The notes: generated from the letters alone by a model not told the origin. A stretch of DNA of 64,000 nt from Dechloromonas sp. UBA6271 (GCA_002440665.1 DJUX01000046.1:80673-144672), one strand, 5' to 3'; numbered from the stretch's first letter, positions 33,302 through 43,440 are shown. Translations and numbers: made by a program.

Positions 33302-33553
33302 CTAGGTCTTCACACCCGGCTTCCGGCCTGGTGCAGCTGACGGCATATACCCTGCCACCCGGCAGAACATTCCCTCGACCGGCGTGCCGTTCTTGAATAC
33401 GGTCATGCTGCACGTGGAAATCGCTTTTTGTGCTGCCAGCTCAAGAAGCGACGTGCGAACTGCAGGCAATGCAATCCCTGTGCCCTCGGCAATCTCCGAG
33501 TCGAGCAATTGGCCGTGCTTTTTCAGGTGCAGGAGGATGGAGTCTGTATTCAT
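33302..33553 (-). CDS. Small winged-helix DNA-binding protein
   Basis: An 83-residue protein: MNTDSILLHLKKHGQLLDSEIAEGTG, LPAVRTSLLELAAQKAIS form a winged helix-turn-helix (residues ~5-45), followed by a beta wing (CSMTVFKNGTPVEGMFCRVAGY) and a basic tail. The start at 33553 has AAGGA eight bases upstream; the frame continues upstream to 33655 without a ribosome binding site. It resembles small orphan regulators of betaproteobacteria. Target unknown. Confidence 0.78.
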   Translation of the reverse strand: MNTDSILLHLKKHGQLLDSEIAEGTGIALPAVRTSLLELAAQKAISTCSMTVFKNGTPVEGMFCRVAGYMPSAAPGRKPGVKT

Positions 33554-33647
33554 GTCGTGATCCTTCAGGAAAGATGCCGGGAAATAACGTCCCGCCTCGT
33601 TTGAGCCATGCTGCTTACGCAGTGCCTGGTTGCTGACTGGAAAGCTG

Positions 33648-33675
33648 AAGGCCAACCCCGAAGGATTGGCCTTTC
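33648..33675 (-). terminator. Terminator after the rpoD/tRNA-Ile2 unit
   Basis: AAGGCCAA and TTGGCCTT form an 8-base perfect stem with a 10-base loop, 11 bases past the tRNA 3' end on the minus strand. The following T content is modest (CAGCTTT). Confidence 0.55.
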
Positions 33676-33685
33676 TGCAAGGTGC

Positions 33686-33762
33686 TGGTGGGCCCGCAGG
33701 GACTTGAACCCTGGACCAAAGGATTATGAGTCCTCTGCTCTGACCAACTGAGCTACAGGCCC
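33686..33762 (-). tRNA. tRNA-Ile2 (CAT anticodon, lysidine type)
   Basis: A 77-base tRNA with acceptor GGGCCTG/CGGGCCC, D-arm GCTC..GAGC, anticodon loop CTCATAA, T-arm CAGGG/CCCTG with TTCAAGT, discriminator A and encoded CCA. C-G pairs at acceptor positions 4 and 5 are the features recognised by TilS, which favours Ile2 over Met. It starts 7 bases after the rpoD stop and is likely transcribed with it. Confidence 0.82.
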
Positions 33763-33769
33763 GAACTCT

Positions 33770-35743
<1,974 letters not shown>

Positions 35744-35789
35744 GACCACGGTCCATATAATTGGAGAAAACCATAGATTATACCATAAC

Positions 35790-37529
35790 TTAGCTTCGAT
35801 TTCCCCGGTTGGCGAGGAGGTCGATGTAAGCCTGTTTTTCCTCGGGCGTCAGCCCGGCGACCCCCAGCTTTTGTACCCGGGTCTGCAGCTCGGCGAATGC
35901 CCGCTTGTGGTCGCCTTCCTGAAGTTTTTCCAGAGTGTCGCGAAATTCGGTGTCGGATTCTGCTTCGTCAAAGGGCTGGCCGAGAAGTTCCGAGGCCGCG
36001 CTTTCGATCAATGTTTCTTCCGGCGTGCCACGCAAGCGTTCGCGCAGGGCGGCGTAGCTGGTGGCCTCCTTGCTGGCGCCGGCAACCAGTTCGTGCAGGC
36101 GAATCAGCGCCGGGCGTTCAGGCGTGTCGGGCAGCAGGTCGATCTGCAGCTGCGCCGCCAGTTGCGGCTTGTGCAGGACCAGCCGGAGCAGGTTGCGGGT
36201 CAGCGAGTGCTGAGGGCGTTTGGCCTTGGGTGGCGCGGCCGGCGTGTAGGATTTCAGTTCGCACAGGCGCTCGACTTCGCTCTGGGCGAAACCGCTCGCT
36301 TCGGCCAGCCGCTTGACCAGTTGCAGGCGGAGCAGTGGGGTTGGCAGCTTGAGCAGCAAGGGTTTGGCTTCGTAGATTAGCTGGGCCTTGCCCTCGGAGC
36401 TGGTCAGGTCGCAGCGCTGGGCGAGTTCGCGCAGCAGGAAATCGGAGAGCGGCATGGCCTGGGCGACCAGACGGTCGAATTCGGCCTTGCCGTGGGTTCG
36501 GACGTAGCTGTCTGGGTCGTCTTCCTGGGGCAGGAAGACGAAGGCGAGGCGCTTGTTGTCAGCCAGCGCTTCCAGCGAATTTTCCAGGGCGCGCCAAGCG
36601 GCCTTGCGCCCGGCGTTGTCGCCGTCAAAACAGAAAACGATGCGGTCGACCTGGCGCAGCAGCTTGGTGACGTGGGTGGCGGTGGTCGCCGTGCCGAGCG
36701 TGGCGACGGCATTGCCGACGCCGTTCTGGGCCAGGGCGATGACGTCCATGTAGCCTTCGGTGACGATGGCGGTGTCGGTTTCGCGCAGGGCCTGACGGGC
36801 CTGGGGCAGGCCGAACAGTTCGCGGCCCTTCTCGAAGAGCGGCGTCTCGGGCGAGTTCAGGTATTTCGGTTCGCCCTGGTCGATGATGCGGCCGCCAAAG
36901 GCGATGATTTCGCCTTTCGGGTTGATGATGGGGATCATCAGGCGGTCACGGAAGCGGTCGTAGCGGCGGCCGGCTTCATTTTCGATGACCAGCCCGGCGA
37001 CCTTCAGTTCGTCGGCGTCGTAATCCGGGAAAACGGCTTGCAGGTTCTGCCAGCCATCCGGCGCGTAGCCCATGCCGAAGCGGGCGGCGACTTCTCCGGT
37101 CAGCCCGCGTTTCTTGCAATATTCGATGGCGCGCGGCGAGGCCTTGAGCTGATCCTTGTAGTACTGCGCGGCGCGCGCCATGATTTCAATCAGTGTCCGC
37201 GTCTGGCCCGGTTTTTCATCCTTGAAGCTGCGCCCTTCGCTTTCCGGCACCTGCATGCCGGCACGGCTGGCCAGCTCCTTGACGGCTTCGACGAAGCCGA
37301 GCCCCTGATATTCCATGACGAAGCTGATCGCCGTGCCATGGGCGCCGCAGCCGAAGCAGTGGTAGAACTGCTTGGTCGGGCTGACCGTGAAGGACGGCGA
37401 TTTTTCGTTGTGGAAGGGGCAGCAGGCGGCGTAATTGGCACCGGCCTTTTTCAGCGGCACGTAGCCATCCACCAGATCGACGATGTCGACCCGGGCCAGC
37501 AGATCCTGGATGAAACTCTCCGGGATCAT
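35790..37529 (-). CDS. dnaG: DNA primase DnaG
   Basis: Synthesises RNA primers for replication. The CHC2 zinc finger (CCPFHNEKSPSFTVSP, then HCFGCGAHG) spans about residues 36-62, the TOPRIM core has VTEGYMDVIAL and FCFDGDNAGRKA, and the C-terminal helical domain binds DnaB helicase. 579 residues. It lies between rpoD and yqeY in the classical macromolecular-synthesis operon. Confidence 0.97.
   Translation of the reverse strand: MIPESFIQDLLARVDIVDLVDGYVPLKKAGANYAACCPFHNEKSPSFTVSPTKQFYHCFGCGAHGTAISFVMEYQGLGFVEAVKELASRAGMQVPESEGRSFKDEKPGQTRTLIEIMARAAQYYKDQLKASPRAIEYCKKRGLTGEVAARFGMGYAPDGWQNLQAVFPDYDADELKVAGLVIENEAGRRYDRFRDRLMIPIINPKGEIIAFGGRIIDQGEPKYLNSPETPLFEKGRELFGLPQARQALRETDTAIVTEGYMDVIALAQNGVGNAVATLGTATTATHVTKLLRQVDRIVFCFDGDNAGRKAAWRALENSLEALADNKRLAFVFLPQEDDPDSYVRTHGKAEFDRLVAQAMPLSDFLLRELAQRCDLTSSEGKAQLIYEAKPLLLKLPTPLLRLQLVKRLAEASGFAQSEVERLCELKSYTPAAPPKAKRPQHSLTRNLLRLVLHKPQLAAQLQIDLLPDTPERPALIRLHELVAGASKEATSYAALRERLRGTPEETLIESAASELLGQPFDEAESDTEFRDTLEKLQEGDHKRAFAELQTRVQKLGVAGLTPEEKQAYIDLLANRGNRS
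36640..36649 (+). repeat. Core-only copy of the TGCGGTCGAC motif inside dnaG
   Basis: The exact core occurs in codons for the conserved QVDRIVF segment. Lacking AT tracts and lying in a constrained motif, it is probably chance. Confidence 0.2.
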
Positions 37530-37535
37530 CCTTGT

Positions 37536-37982
37536 TTAACCGGCGAGCGCAGCCTTGACCAGTTTTGATACCTCGGCCATGTCGGCCTTGCCGGCGAGAC
37601 GTGGCTTGAGGACGCCCATCAGCTTGCCCATGTCGGCCGGCCCCTTGGCGCCGGTTTCGGCGACGGCGGCAGCGACGGCGGCGGCGGTTTCCTCGGCGCT
37701 CATTTTTTCCGGCAGGTAGGCGGCGAGGACGGCGATCTCGAATTTCTCGGCGTCGGCCAGTTCCTGGCGGCCGGCAGCTTCGTACTGGGTGACGCTGTCC
37801 TTGCGTTGCTTGGTCAGTTTTTCGATGACGGCGACGACGGCGGCGTTGTCGAGTTCGACGCGCTCATCGACTTCCTTCTGCTTGACGGCAGCGAGCAGCA
37901 GCCGAATGGCGTTCAGCTTTGCCGTTTCCTTGGCCTTCATGGCCGTTTTCATGTCTTCGGTGATGCGTGCTTTGAGGCTCAT
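37536..37982 (-). CDS. yqeY: YqeY/GatB-like domain protein
   Basis: A 148-residue helical protein with the family start MSLKARITEDMKTAMKAKETAKLNAIRLL and the later SVTQYEAAGRQELADAEKFE. It resembles the tail domain of the amidotransferase subunit GatB and is commonly found between rpsU and dnaG in proteobacteria. Its role (possibly tRNA binding) is not established. Confidence 0.92.
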   Translation of the reverse strand: MSLKARITEDMKTAMKAKETAKLNAIRLLLAAVKQKEVDERVELDNAAVVAVIEKLTKQRKDSVTQYEAAGRQELADAEKFEIAVLAAYLPEKMSAEETAAAVAAAVAETGAKGPADMGKLMGVLKPRLAGKADMAEVSKLVKAALAG

Positions 37983-38010
37983 TTTGTTGCTCTTCAGAAA
38001 AAATCGCCGG

Positions 38011-38052
38011 GAAAAAAGACAAAGCCGCCAGCTTTTGAGGGCGGGCGGCTCT
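38011..38052 (-). terminator. Terminator/attenuator after rpsU
   Basis: On the minus strand AGCCGCC and GGCGGCT pair over 7 bases with a 14-base loop, then TTTGTC and a TTTTTT run (38012-38017). It lies between rpsU and yqeY and should reduce yqeY-dnaG-rpoD transcription relative to rpsU, as in other rpsU-dnaG-rpoD operons. Confidence 0.75.
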
Positions 38053-38076
38053 TCTATTGCTGAGAAATGTACGGAA

Positions 38077-38289
38077 TCAGTACATCTTCGGCGGCAGGGT
38101 CAGGCTACGGAGGCGCTTGTGTTGACGTTTAACGGCAGCGGCAGCCTTGCGCTTGCGCTCGGCGGTGGGCTTTTCGTAAAACTCACGGGCGCGCAGCTCG
38201 GTCAGGAGGCCCGTCTTCTCGACAGTGCGCTTGAAGCGGCGAATGGCCACCTCGAACGGCTCGTTTTCCTTGACACGAATGTTCGGCAT
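38077..38289 (-). CDS. rpsU: 30S ribosomal protein S21
   Basis: 70 residues; start MPNIRVKENEPFEVAIRRFKR and basic C-terminus (RKRKAAAAVKRQHKRLRSL). The ATG at 38289 follows GGGGGTGATTTAT; an upstream frame start gives a non-family extension. First gene of the macromolecular-synthesis operon, divergent from tsaD. Confidence 0.96.
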   Translation of the reverse strand: MPNIRVKENEPFEVAIRRFKRTVEKTGLLTELRAREFYEKPTAERKRKAAAAVKRQHKRLRSLTLPPKMY

Positions 38290-38427
38290 ATAAATCACCC
38301 CCTTCCGTTAGGCGCCTGCCAGGTCAAGTAAACGGCAGTGCGCGCAAATTTGTATCCGCATGCTTGCGGAAAGCCGAGCAGTATATTGCAAAAAACCTTT
38401 TCGGCTCAAGTGTTAAAATGCGCGCCC

Positions 38428-39462
38428 ATGTTGATCCTCGGTGTCGAATCCTCCTGCGACGAAACCGGCATCGCGCTTTACGACAGCGCGGCCGGGCTGT
38501 TGTCGCACGCCTTGCACTCGCAGGTGGCGATGCATGCCGAGTACGGCGGCGTCGTGCCGGAACTGGCGTCGCGCGACCACATCCGGCGCGTCGTGCCCCT
38601 GTTGCGGTCGACCCTCGAAAATGCCGGAAAATCGCTGGCCGACATCGACGCCATCGCCTATACGCGCGGGCCGGGGCTTTCCGGGGCGTTGCTCGTCGGC
38701 TGCGCTTTCGCCGAAGCATTGGCCGTGGCGCTGGATAAACCGACACTGCCAGTGCACCACCTCGAAGGGCATCTGCTCTCGCCGCTGCTGTCGAACGACC
38801 CGCCGAGCTTTCCGTTCGTCGCGCTGCTGGTTTCCGGCGGCCACACGCAGTTGATGCGGGTGACCGGCGTCGGCGAGTACGAGTTGCTCGGCGAGACGCT
38901 CGACGACGCGGCTGGCGAAGCCTTCGACAAGAGCGCCAAGCTGCTCGGCCTGCCGTATCCGGGTGGCGCCTTGCTGTCGCAACTGGCCGAGCGGGGGACG
39001 CCAGGCGTGTACGAACTGCCGCGCCCGATGCTGCATTCGGGCGACCTCAGCTTCAGTTTTTCCGGGTTGAAGACGGCGGTGCTGACGCTGGTGCGTGAGC
39101 AGGACGCGCCGCTGAACGATCAATTCAAGGCCGACGCGGCGCGCGCCTTCCAGGAAGCCATCGTCGAGGTGCTGGTGAAAAAGTCGCTGAAGGCGTTGAA
39201 GCAGACCGGCCTCGGGCAACTCGTCGTGGCCGGCGGGGTCGGCGCCAACAAGCAGCTGCGGTCGACGCTCAATAACGAGGCAAAACGCAAACGCTTCCGC
39301 GTTTATTACCCGGAACTGGAATTCTGCACCGACAACGGGGCGATGATCGCGCTGGCCGGTTGCCTGCGCCTTCAGGCCGGCACGCCGGCCAAGCAGGCCG
39401 GCGATTTCGCGGTGCAGCCGCGCTGGCCGCTGATGGACATGTCGGTCAACGGCGCGAAGTAG
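38428..39462 (+). CDS. tsaD: tRNA N6-adenosine threonylcarbamoyltransferase TsaD
   Basis: Transfers the threonylcarbamoyl group in t6A37 synthesis. The 344 residues show the ASKHA fold: start LGVESSCDETGIALYD, metal-binding HHLEGH near residue 111-116, VSGGHTQLM near 136, AAGEAFDKSAKLLGLPYPGG near 162 and AGGVGANKQLR near 270. The ATG at 38428 follows a TTAAAAT promoter-like region (38413-38419). Its 3' end overlaps the antisense small gene at 39372. Confidence 0.96.
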   Translation: MLILGVESSCDETGIALYDSAAGLLSHALHSQVAMHAEYGGVVPELASRDHIRRVVPLLRSTLENAGKSLADIDAIAYTRGPGLSGALLVGCAFAEALAVALDKPTLPVHHLEGHLLSPLLSNDPPSFPFVALLVSGGHTQLMRVTGVGEYELLGETLDDAAGEAFDKSAKLLGLPYPGGALLSQLAERGTPGVYELPRPMLHSGDLSFSFSGLKTAVLTLVREQDAPLNDQFKADAARAFQEAIVEVLVKKSLKALKQTGLGQLVVAGGVGANKQLRSTLNNEAKRKRFRVYYPELEFCTDNGAMIALAGCLRLQAGTPAKQAGDFAVQPRWPLMDMSVNGAK

Positions 39463-39566
39463 AAAATCGGCCTTTTTTCGCCGTCGACCGCAGCTGCCAC
39501 TTTCTTGCCCTTGCGCTTCGGGCAATCCTTGCAGCGCGGCTTCTTCTGGCAGCATTTCTTTCCCAT
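39372..39566 (-). CDS. Small Cys/Lys-rich protein with a repeat-derived tail
   Basis: A 64-residue ORF starting MGKKCCQKKPRCKDCPKRKGKK, where four Cys in a KPRC/CCQ arrangement suggest a metal- or nucleic-acid-binding mini-protein. GGAG lies eight bases before the ATG. After the Lys-rich part, the sequence is encoded by a copy of the dispersed repeat (AAAVDGEKRPIF), then reads antisense through the last 91 bases of tsaD. The natural protein may be only the first ~22 residues, with the tail created by repeat insertion. Downstream of the cupin gene in the same direction. Confidence 0.55.
   Translation of the reverse strand: MGKKCCQKKPRCKDCPKRKGKKVAAAVDGEKRPIFYFAPLTDMSISGQRGCTAKSPACLAGVPA
39462..39498 (-). 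repeat. Dispersed TGCGGTCGAC-family element, copy 6
   Basis: Minus-strand reading CAGCTGCGGTCGAC, GGCG, AAAAAA, GGCC, GATTTTC. Exact core and two clear AT tracts. It starts at the tsaD stop codon and lies in the tail of the small Cys/Lys-rich ORF. The tracts pair weakly (GAAAA/TTTTC), so it may also act as a terminator. Confidence 0.8.
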
Positions 39567-39584
39567 TGCCGTTTCTCCAGCCAT

Positions 39585-39863
39585 TCAGTTTCGCCGCGCC
39601 ACCCAGTAGGTGGCGCCTTCGGTACCGTAGCGTTCGGCATGCGGTACGTCGCGCTCCAGTGCAAATTCGTCGCCGGCCAGCAGATGCTGAGTTTCCTGGC
39701 CGACGCTGAGCCACATTTCGCCCTCAACCACCCGTGCTTTCAGGGCGAACGGGTGGGTGTGCGTCTCCAGTACCGTCAGCGCCGCCCAATGGCGTTCGAG
39801 GACTTCGTCGAAGCCCTCGGCAAGCGCATGGGCGGTGAATTCCCGGAGCGAGGTCGAAGTCAC
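39585..39863 (-). CDS. Cupin-domain protein
   Basis: A 92-residue single beta-barrel cupin. The first motif is degenerate (LETHTHPFALKARVVEGEMWLSVG, His pair near residue 34) and the second is LAGDEFALERDVPHAERYG (His near 76), the pattern of small metal-binding cupins. The GTG start at 39863 overlaps katG's stop by four bases (GTGA), so it is translationally coupled to katG. It may bind a metal or sense peroxide-related ligands; this is inference. Confidence 0.82.
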   Translation of the reverse strand: MTSTSLREFTAHALAEGFDEVLERHWAALTVLETHTHPFALKARVVEGEMWLSVGQETQHLLAGDEFALERDVPHAERYGTEGATYWVARRN

Positions 39864-42061
39864 GGCCTAGCGAGATCGTAGCGGTCGAGGTTCATCACCT
39901 TGTTCCAGGCGGCCACGAAGTCACGCACGAACGCTTGCTGCGAGTCGCTGCATGCATAAACTTCCGCGAGCGCTCGGAGCTGGGAGTTCGAACCGAAGAC
40001 GAGATCGACGACGGTGCCCGTCCACTTGAGCTCGCCCGTGGCACGATCGTGCCCTTCCAGTACACCTTCGGCAGTGGCGGACTTCTGCCATTGCGTGCCC
40101 ATGTCGAGAAGATTCACGAAAAAGTCATTGGTCAGCGTCTCGGGCCGCTGGGTGAACACGCCGTGTGCCGAATGATCGAAGTTCGCATTCAGGGCACGCA
40201 GGCCACCGATCAGCACCGTCATTTCGGGAGCGGTCAGCGTCAACAACTGCGCTTTGTCCACCAACAGTTCGGCGGCCGATCCCTCCTGTCCCTTGCGGAC
40301 GTAGTTGCGGAACCCGTCTGCCGTCGGCTCGAGTACGGCGAACGAGACGACATCGGTCTGCTCCTGCGACGCGTCCGTGCGCCCCGGCGAGAAGGGAACC
40401 GTCACGTCCTGGCCCGCCTTCTTCGCAGCGGCCTCAACTGCGGCGCAGCCGCCCAGAACGATCAGGTCGGCCAGCGAAACCTTCTTGCCGCCGGACTGTG
40501 CACTGTTGAAGTCCTTCCGGATCGCTTCCAGCTTCGACAGCGCCTGCGCCAGTTCAGCCGGCTGATTGACTTCCCAGTCCTTCTGCGGGGCCAGGCGGAT
40601 GCGCGCGCCGTTCGCGCCACCGCGCTTGTCGCTGCCGCGGAACGTTGCAGCGGAAGCCCAGGCGGTGGTGACCAGCTGGGAGATGGACAGACCGGAGGCG
40701 AGGATCCTGGCCTTCAGGGCGGCAATGTCCTGTTCGTCGATCAGTTTGTGATCAGCTGCGGGGACGGGGTCCTGCCACAGCAACTGCTCTGCGGGAACGA
40801 GCGGGCCGAGATAACGCGACAGCGGGCCCATGTCACGGTGCGTCAGCTTGAACCAGGCGCGGGCGAATGCGTCGGCGAACTGGTCCGGGTTCTCATGGAA
40901 GCGCCGTGAAATCTTTTCGTAGGCGGGGTCGAAGCGCAGGGCGAGGTCGGTGGTCAGCATGGCAGGCGCGTGACGCTTGGTCGGATCGTGGGCATCCGGC
41001 ACCGAACCGGCACCCATGCCATGCTTCGGAGTCCACTGGTGCGCACCGGCCGGACTCTTCGTCAGTTCCCATTCGTAGCCGAACAGGTTCCAGAAGAAAT
41101 TGTTGCTCCACTTCGTCGGCGTGGTGGTCCAGGTGACTTCCAGACCGCTGGAGATCGTGTCCCCGCCTTTGCCATTGCCGAAGCTGCTCTTCCAGCCCAG
41201 GCCCTGCTCCTCGATGCCGGCAGCTTCCGGCTCGGGCCCGACCAGCGCCGCATCGCCGGCGCCGTGGGTCTTGCCGAAGGTGTGACCGCCGGCGATGAGT
41301 GCCACCGTTTCTTCGTCGTTCATCGCCATGCGGGCGAAGGTCTCGCGGATGTCCCGCGCCGCAGCGATCGGATCCGGGTTGCCGTTCGGGCCTTCCGGAT
41401 TGACGTAAATCAGGCCCATCTGCACGGCACCGAGCGGATTTTCCAGATCCCGGTCACCAGAATAACGCTTGTCATCCAGCCACTTGTTCTCGGAGCCCCA
41501 GTAGATGTCTTCTTCCGGTTCCCAGATATCCTGACGCCCGCCGGCGAAACCGAAGGTCTTGAAGCCCATCGATTCCAGCGCGACGTTGCCGGCGAGGATC
41601 ATCAGGTCGGCCCAGGAGAGCTTGCTGCCGTACTTCTGCTTGACCGGCCAGAGCAGCCGGCGCGCCTTGTCGAGGTTGACGTTGTCCGGCCAGCTGTTGA
41701 GGGGCGCGAAACGCTGGTTGCCGGTGCCGCCGCCGCCGCGCCCGTCGGAAATGCGATAGGTGCCGGCGCTGTGCCAGGCCATGCGAACGAACAGCGGGCC
41801 GTAGTGGCCGAAATCGGCGGGCCACCATTCCTGCGAATCGGTCATCACGGCATGGAGATCCTTGACGACGGCATCCAGGTCGAGGCTCTTGAACGCTTCG
41901 GCGTAGTTGAACGCCTCACCCATAGGGTCGGACTTCGAGGATTGCTGATGCAGGATGCCCAGCTTCAGTTGATTGGGCCACCAATCTGCATTCGATGGGG
42001 CTCCGGCGATCGTATGTTTGCGAACGTCGCTCGAGAACGGGCACTTTGCTTCGTTTGTCAT
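39860..42061 (-). CDS. katG: Catalase-peroxidase KatG
   Basis: Bifunctional heme enzyme degrading hydrogen peroxide. The 733 residues carry the distal Arg-Trp-His motif (FVRMAWHSAGTYR near residue 88), the proximal heme His segment (EETVALIAGGHTFGKTHGAG near 255) and the duplicated C-terminal domain. The ATG at 42061 has AAAGGAG upstream; the frame extends to 42103 without support. Possibly regulated by peroxide; a candidate operator lies at 42361-42396. The cupin gene follows. Confidence 0.96.
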   Translation of the reverse strand: MTNEAKCPFSSDVRKHTIAGAPSNADWWPNQLKLGILHQQSSKSDPMGEAFNYAEAFKSLDLDAVVKDLHAVMTDSQEWWPADFGHYGPLFVRMAWHSAGTYRISDGRGGGGTGNQRFAPLNSWPDNVNLDKARRLLWPVKQKYGSKLSWADLMILAGNVALESMGFKTFGFAGGRQDIWEPEEDIYWGSENKWLDDKRYSGDRDLENPLGAVQMGLIYVNPEGPNGNPDPIAAARDIRETFARMAMNDEETVALIAGGHTFGKTHGAGDAALVGPEPEAAGIEEQGLGWKSSFGNGKGGDTISSGLEVTWTTTPTKWSNNFFWNLFGYEWELTKSPAGAHQWTPKHGMGAGSVPDAHDPTKRHAPAMLTTDLALRFDPAYEKISRRFHENPDQFADAFARAWFKLTHRDMGPLSRYLGPLVPAEQLLWQDPVPAADHKLIDEQDIAALKARILASGLSISQLVTTAWASAATFRGSDKRGGANGARIRLAPQKDWEVNQPAELAQALSKLEAIRKDFNSAQSGGKKVSLADLIVLGGCAAVEAAAKKAGQDVTVPFSPGRTDASQEQTDVVSFAVLEPTADGFRNYVRKGQEGSAAELLVDKAQLLTLTAPEMTVLIGGLRALNANFDHSAHGVFTQRPETLTNDFFVNLLDMGTQWQKSATAEGVLEGHDRATGELKWTGTVVDLVFGSNSQLRALAEVYACSDSQQAFVRDFVAAWNKVMNLDRYDLARP

Positions 42062-42202
42062 CGTCTTCTCCTTTAGTTGTTCGTCATTTGCTAGGTGCTT
42101 CACTCAGTGGGCGAGCATTTCAAGCGGCCAGACATCCTGCAGCAGAGATGGGTTTTTCGCCGATGGACGCTCGTCCTTGAATTGCCGGTGATTTCGCGGG
42201 GA

Positions 42203-42295
42203 TCAGTAATTTTCGGAAAGTGTGGCGAGGATTTCGACGTAATTCTCCCAAGCCAGGTCCTCCTGAACGAAGTGCTGTACGAGTCGGGAAATCAT
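42203..42295 (-). CDS. Possible 30-residue leader or micro-protein upstream of katG
   Basis: MISRLVQHFVQEDLAWENY then VEILATLSENY, with an excellent GGAGGGCACC ribosome binding site just before the ATG at 42295. It lies between the likely promoter and katG, in the same direction, separated from katG by ~140 bases. It may be a real micro-protein (helical, acidic) or a translated leader. The ribosome binding site is the main support. Confidence 0.5.
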   Translation of the reverse strand: MISRLVQHFVQEDLAWENYVEILATLSENY

Positions 42296-42360
42296 GGTGC
42301 CCTCCGTGACTGAAGCGGGTCGTTGCTGACCCGATGACGTCAGTGTAGGTGCGGGCGGAG

Positions 42361-42396
42361 GATTGGTCCAATCGACAAATGGTATTCGGTCGATTG
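42361..42396. promoter_or_regulatory. Nested dyads upstream of katG (GATTGG/CCAATC and CAATCGAC/GTCGATTG)
   Basis: GATTGG-T-CCAATC (42361-42373) overlaps CAATCGAC-N12-GTCGATTG (42369-42396). The arrangement of three GATTG-type arms is a plausible operator for a LysR-type regulator such as OxyR, positioned 66 bases upstream of the small ORF's ATG. Only the dyads are seen. Confidence 0.45.
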
Positions 42397-42426
42397 TGTT
42401 TGCCTATGAGCAGGCAAAGGCAGCGT

Positions 42427-43023
42427 TCAGCCTTTTTTCTTGCTGCCGATTTTCGCTTCCTGGCCGCCCAGCAGGCGCTGGAGGTTCTGCCAGTGCTTAC
42501 CGATCAACGCCAGCGCGAGGATGCCGACGACGATGGTCTGGCCGTTGCCACCGTGCATCAGCACCTGATAGACGGGAGCCAGTCCAGCCGCCAGCACTGC
42601 GGCCAGCGATGAATAGCGGAAGGCGAAGGCGACGAACAGCCAGGTGCCGAGGACGGCCAGGCCGAGCAGCGGGTCGAGGGCGAGCAGCACGCCGGCGGCA
42701 GTGGCGACGCCCTTGCCTCCCTTGAATTTGAGGAAAATCGGGAACAGGTGGCCAAAGAAGACAGCGAGCGCGACGAGGCCGATGACGTTGTCGCTGAACC
42801 CCATCTTCTGCGCGATGAATACCGCCGCCCAGCCCTTGAGTGCATCGCCGATCAGGGTGACCAGTGCCGCCTTCTTGTTGCCGCTGCGCAGGACGTTGGT
42901 GGCGCCCGGGTTTCCCGAACCGTAGCTGCGCGGATCGGCCAGCCCGAAGATGCGCGACGAGATCATCGCGAACGGAACGGAACCGAGTAGGTAGGCGGCA
43001 ACAATGGCGAGGGCAGTTTGCAT
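42427..43023 (-). CDS. plsY: Acyl-phosphate:glycerol-3-phosphate acyltransferase PlsY
   Basis: Inner-membrane enzyme of phospholipid synthesis. The 198 residues have about five membrane helices and the three family motifs: LLGSVPFAMISSRIFGLADPRSYGSGNPGATNVLRSGNK (near 12-50), KFKGGKGVATAAGVLL (near 102) and the later GIL-type tail. The first two motifs contain the glycine-rich phosphate-binding loops. It is divergent from folB. Confidence 0.96.
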   Translation of the reverse strand: MQTALAIVAAYLLGSVPFAMISSRIFGLADPRSYGSGNPGATNVLRSGNKKAALVTLIGDALKGWAAVFIAQKMGFSDNVIGLVALAVFFGHLFPIFLKFKGGKGVATAAGVLLALDPLLGLAVLGTWLFVAFAFRYSSLAAVLAAGLAPVYQVLMHGGNGQTIVVGILALALIGKHWQNLQRLLGGQEAKIGSKKKG

Positions 43024-43069
43024 GGGTCGTTGGTAGCGCTGAGGTACAATCGCGGCGGATTTTACACCT

Positions 43070-43089
43070 CTGCTGCGGTCGACCGCCCC
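43070..43089 (+). repeat. Dispersed TGCGGTCGAC-family element, copy 7 (truncated)
   Basis: CTGCTGCGGTCGAC immediately followed by CGCCCC and the folB ATG. Exact core without AT tracts; the folB start codon interrupts the position of the first tract. Confidence 0.45.
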
Positions 43090-43440
43090 ATGGACATCAT
43101 TTTCATCGAAGAACTGCGCGCCGAAACGTGGATAGGCATCTATCCGCGCGAGAAGGCGATGGCGCAGACGGTCGAGATTTCATTGCAGATCGGGGTGTCG
43201 ACCGCATCGGCCGGGGCCAGCGACGACATTCGCGACACCGTCGATTACGCGGTGGTCGTCGAGCGTCTGCGCAGCGATCTGGCGGCCAGCCACTTCAACC
43301 TGCTGGAGAGGCTGGCCGAGCACGTGGCGACCGACCTGCTCGAAAACTTCGCCGCCCAGTGGGTGCGCGTCTCGGTCGCCAAGCTGGGCATGATGCCGGG
43401 CGTCAAGCGCGTCGGCGTCATCATCGAGCGCTCGATCTAA
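43090..43440 (+). CDS. folB: Dihydroneopterin aldolase
   Basis: Converts 7,8-dihydroneopterin in folate synthesis. The 116 residues start MDIIFIEELRAETWIGIYPREK (typical FolB start; catalytic Glu and Lys regions: ...RDTVDYAVVVERL and SVAKLGMMPGVKRVGVII). The start at 43090 sits directly behind the repeat core; the frame extends upstream through it without family similarity. Convergent with the ZIP gene by a 4-base overlap. Confidence 0.94.
   Translation: MDIIFIEELRAETWIGIYPREKAMAQTVEISLQIGVSTASAGASDDIRDTVDYAVVVERLRSDLAASHFNLLERLAEHVATDLLENFAAQWVRVSVAKLGMMPGVKRVGVIIERSI

Noticed and set aside
36640..36649. TGCGGTCGAC in dnaG as a true repeat copy
   Set aside because: It lacks AT tracts and falls in the conserved VDRIVF motif, so coding constraint explains it.
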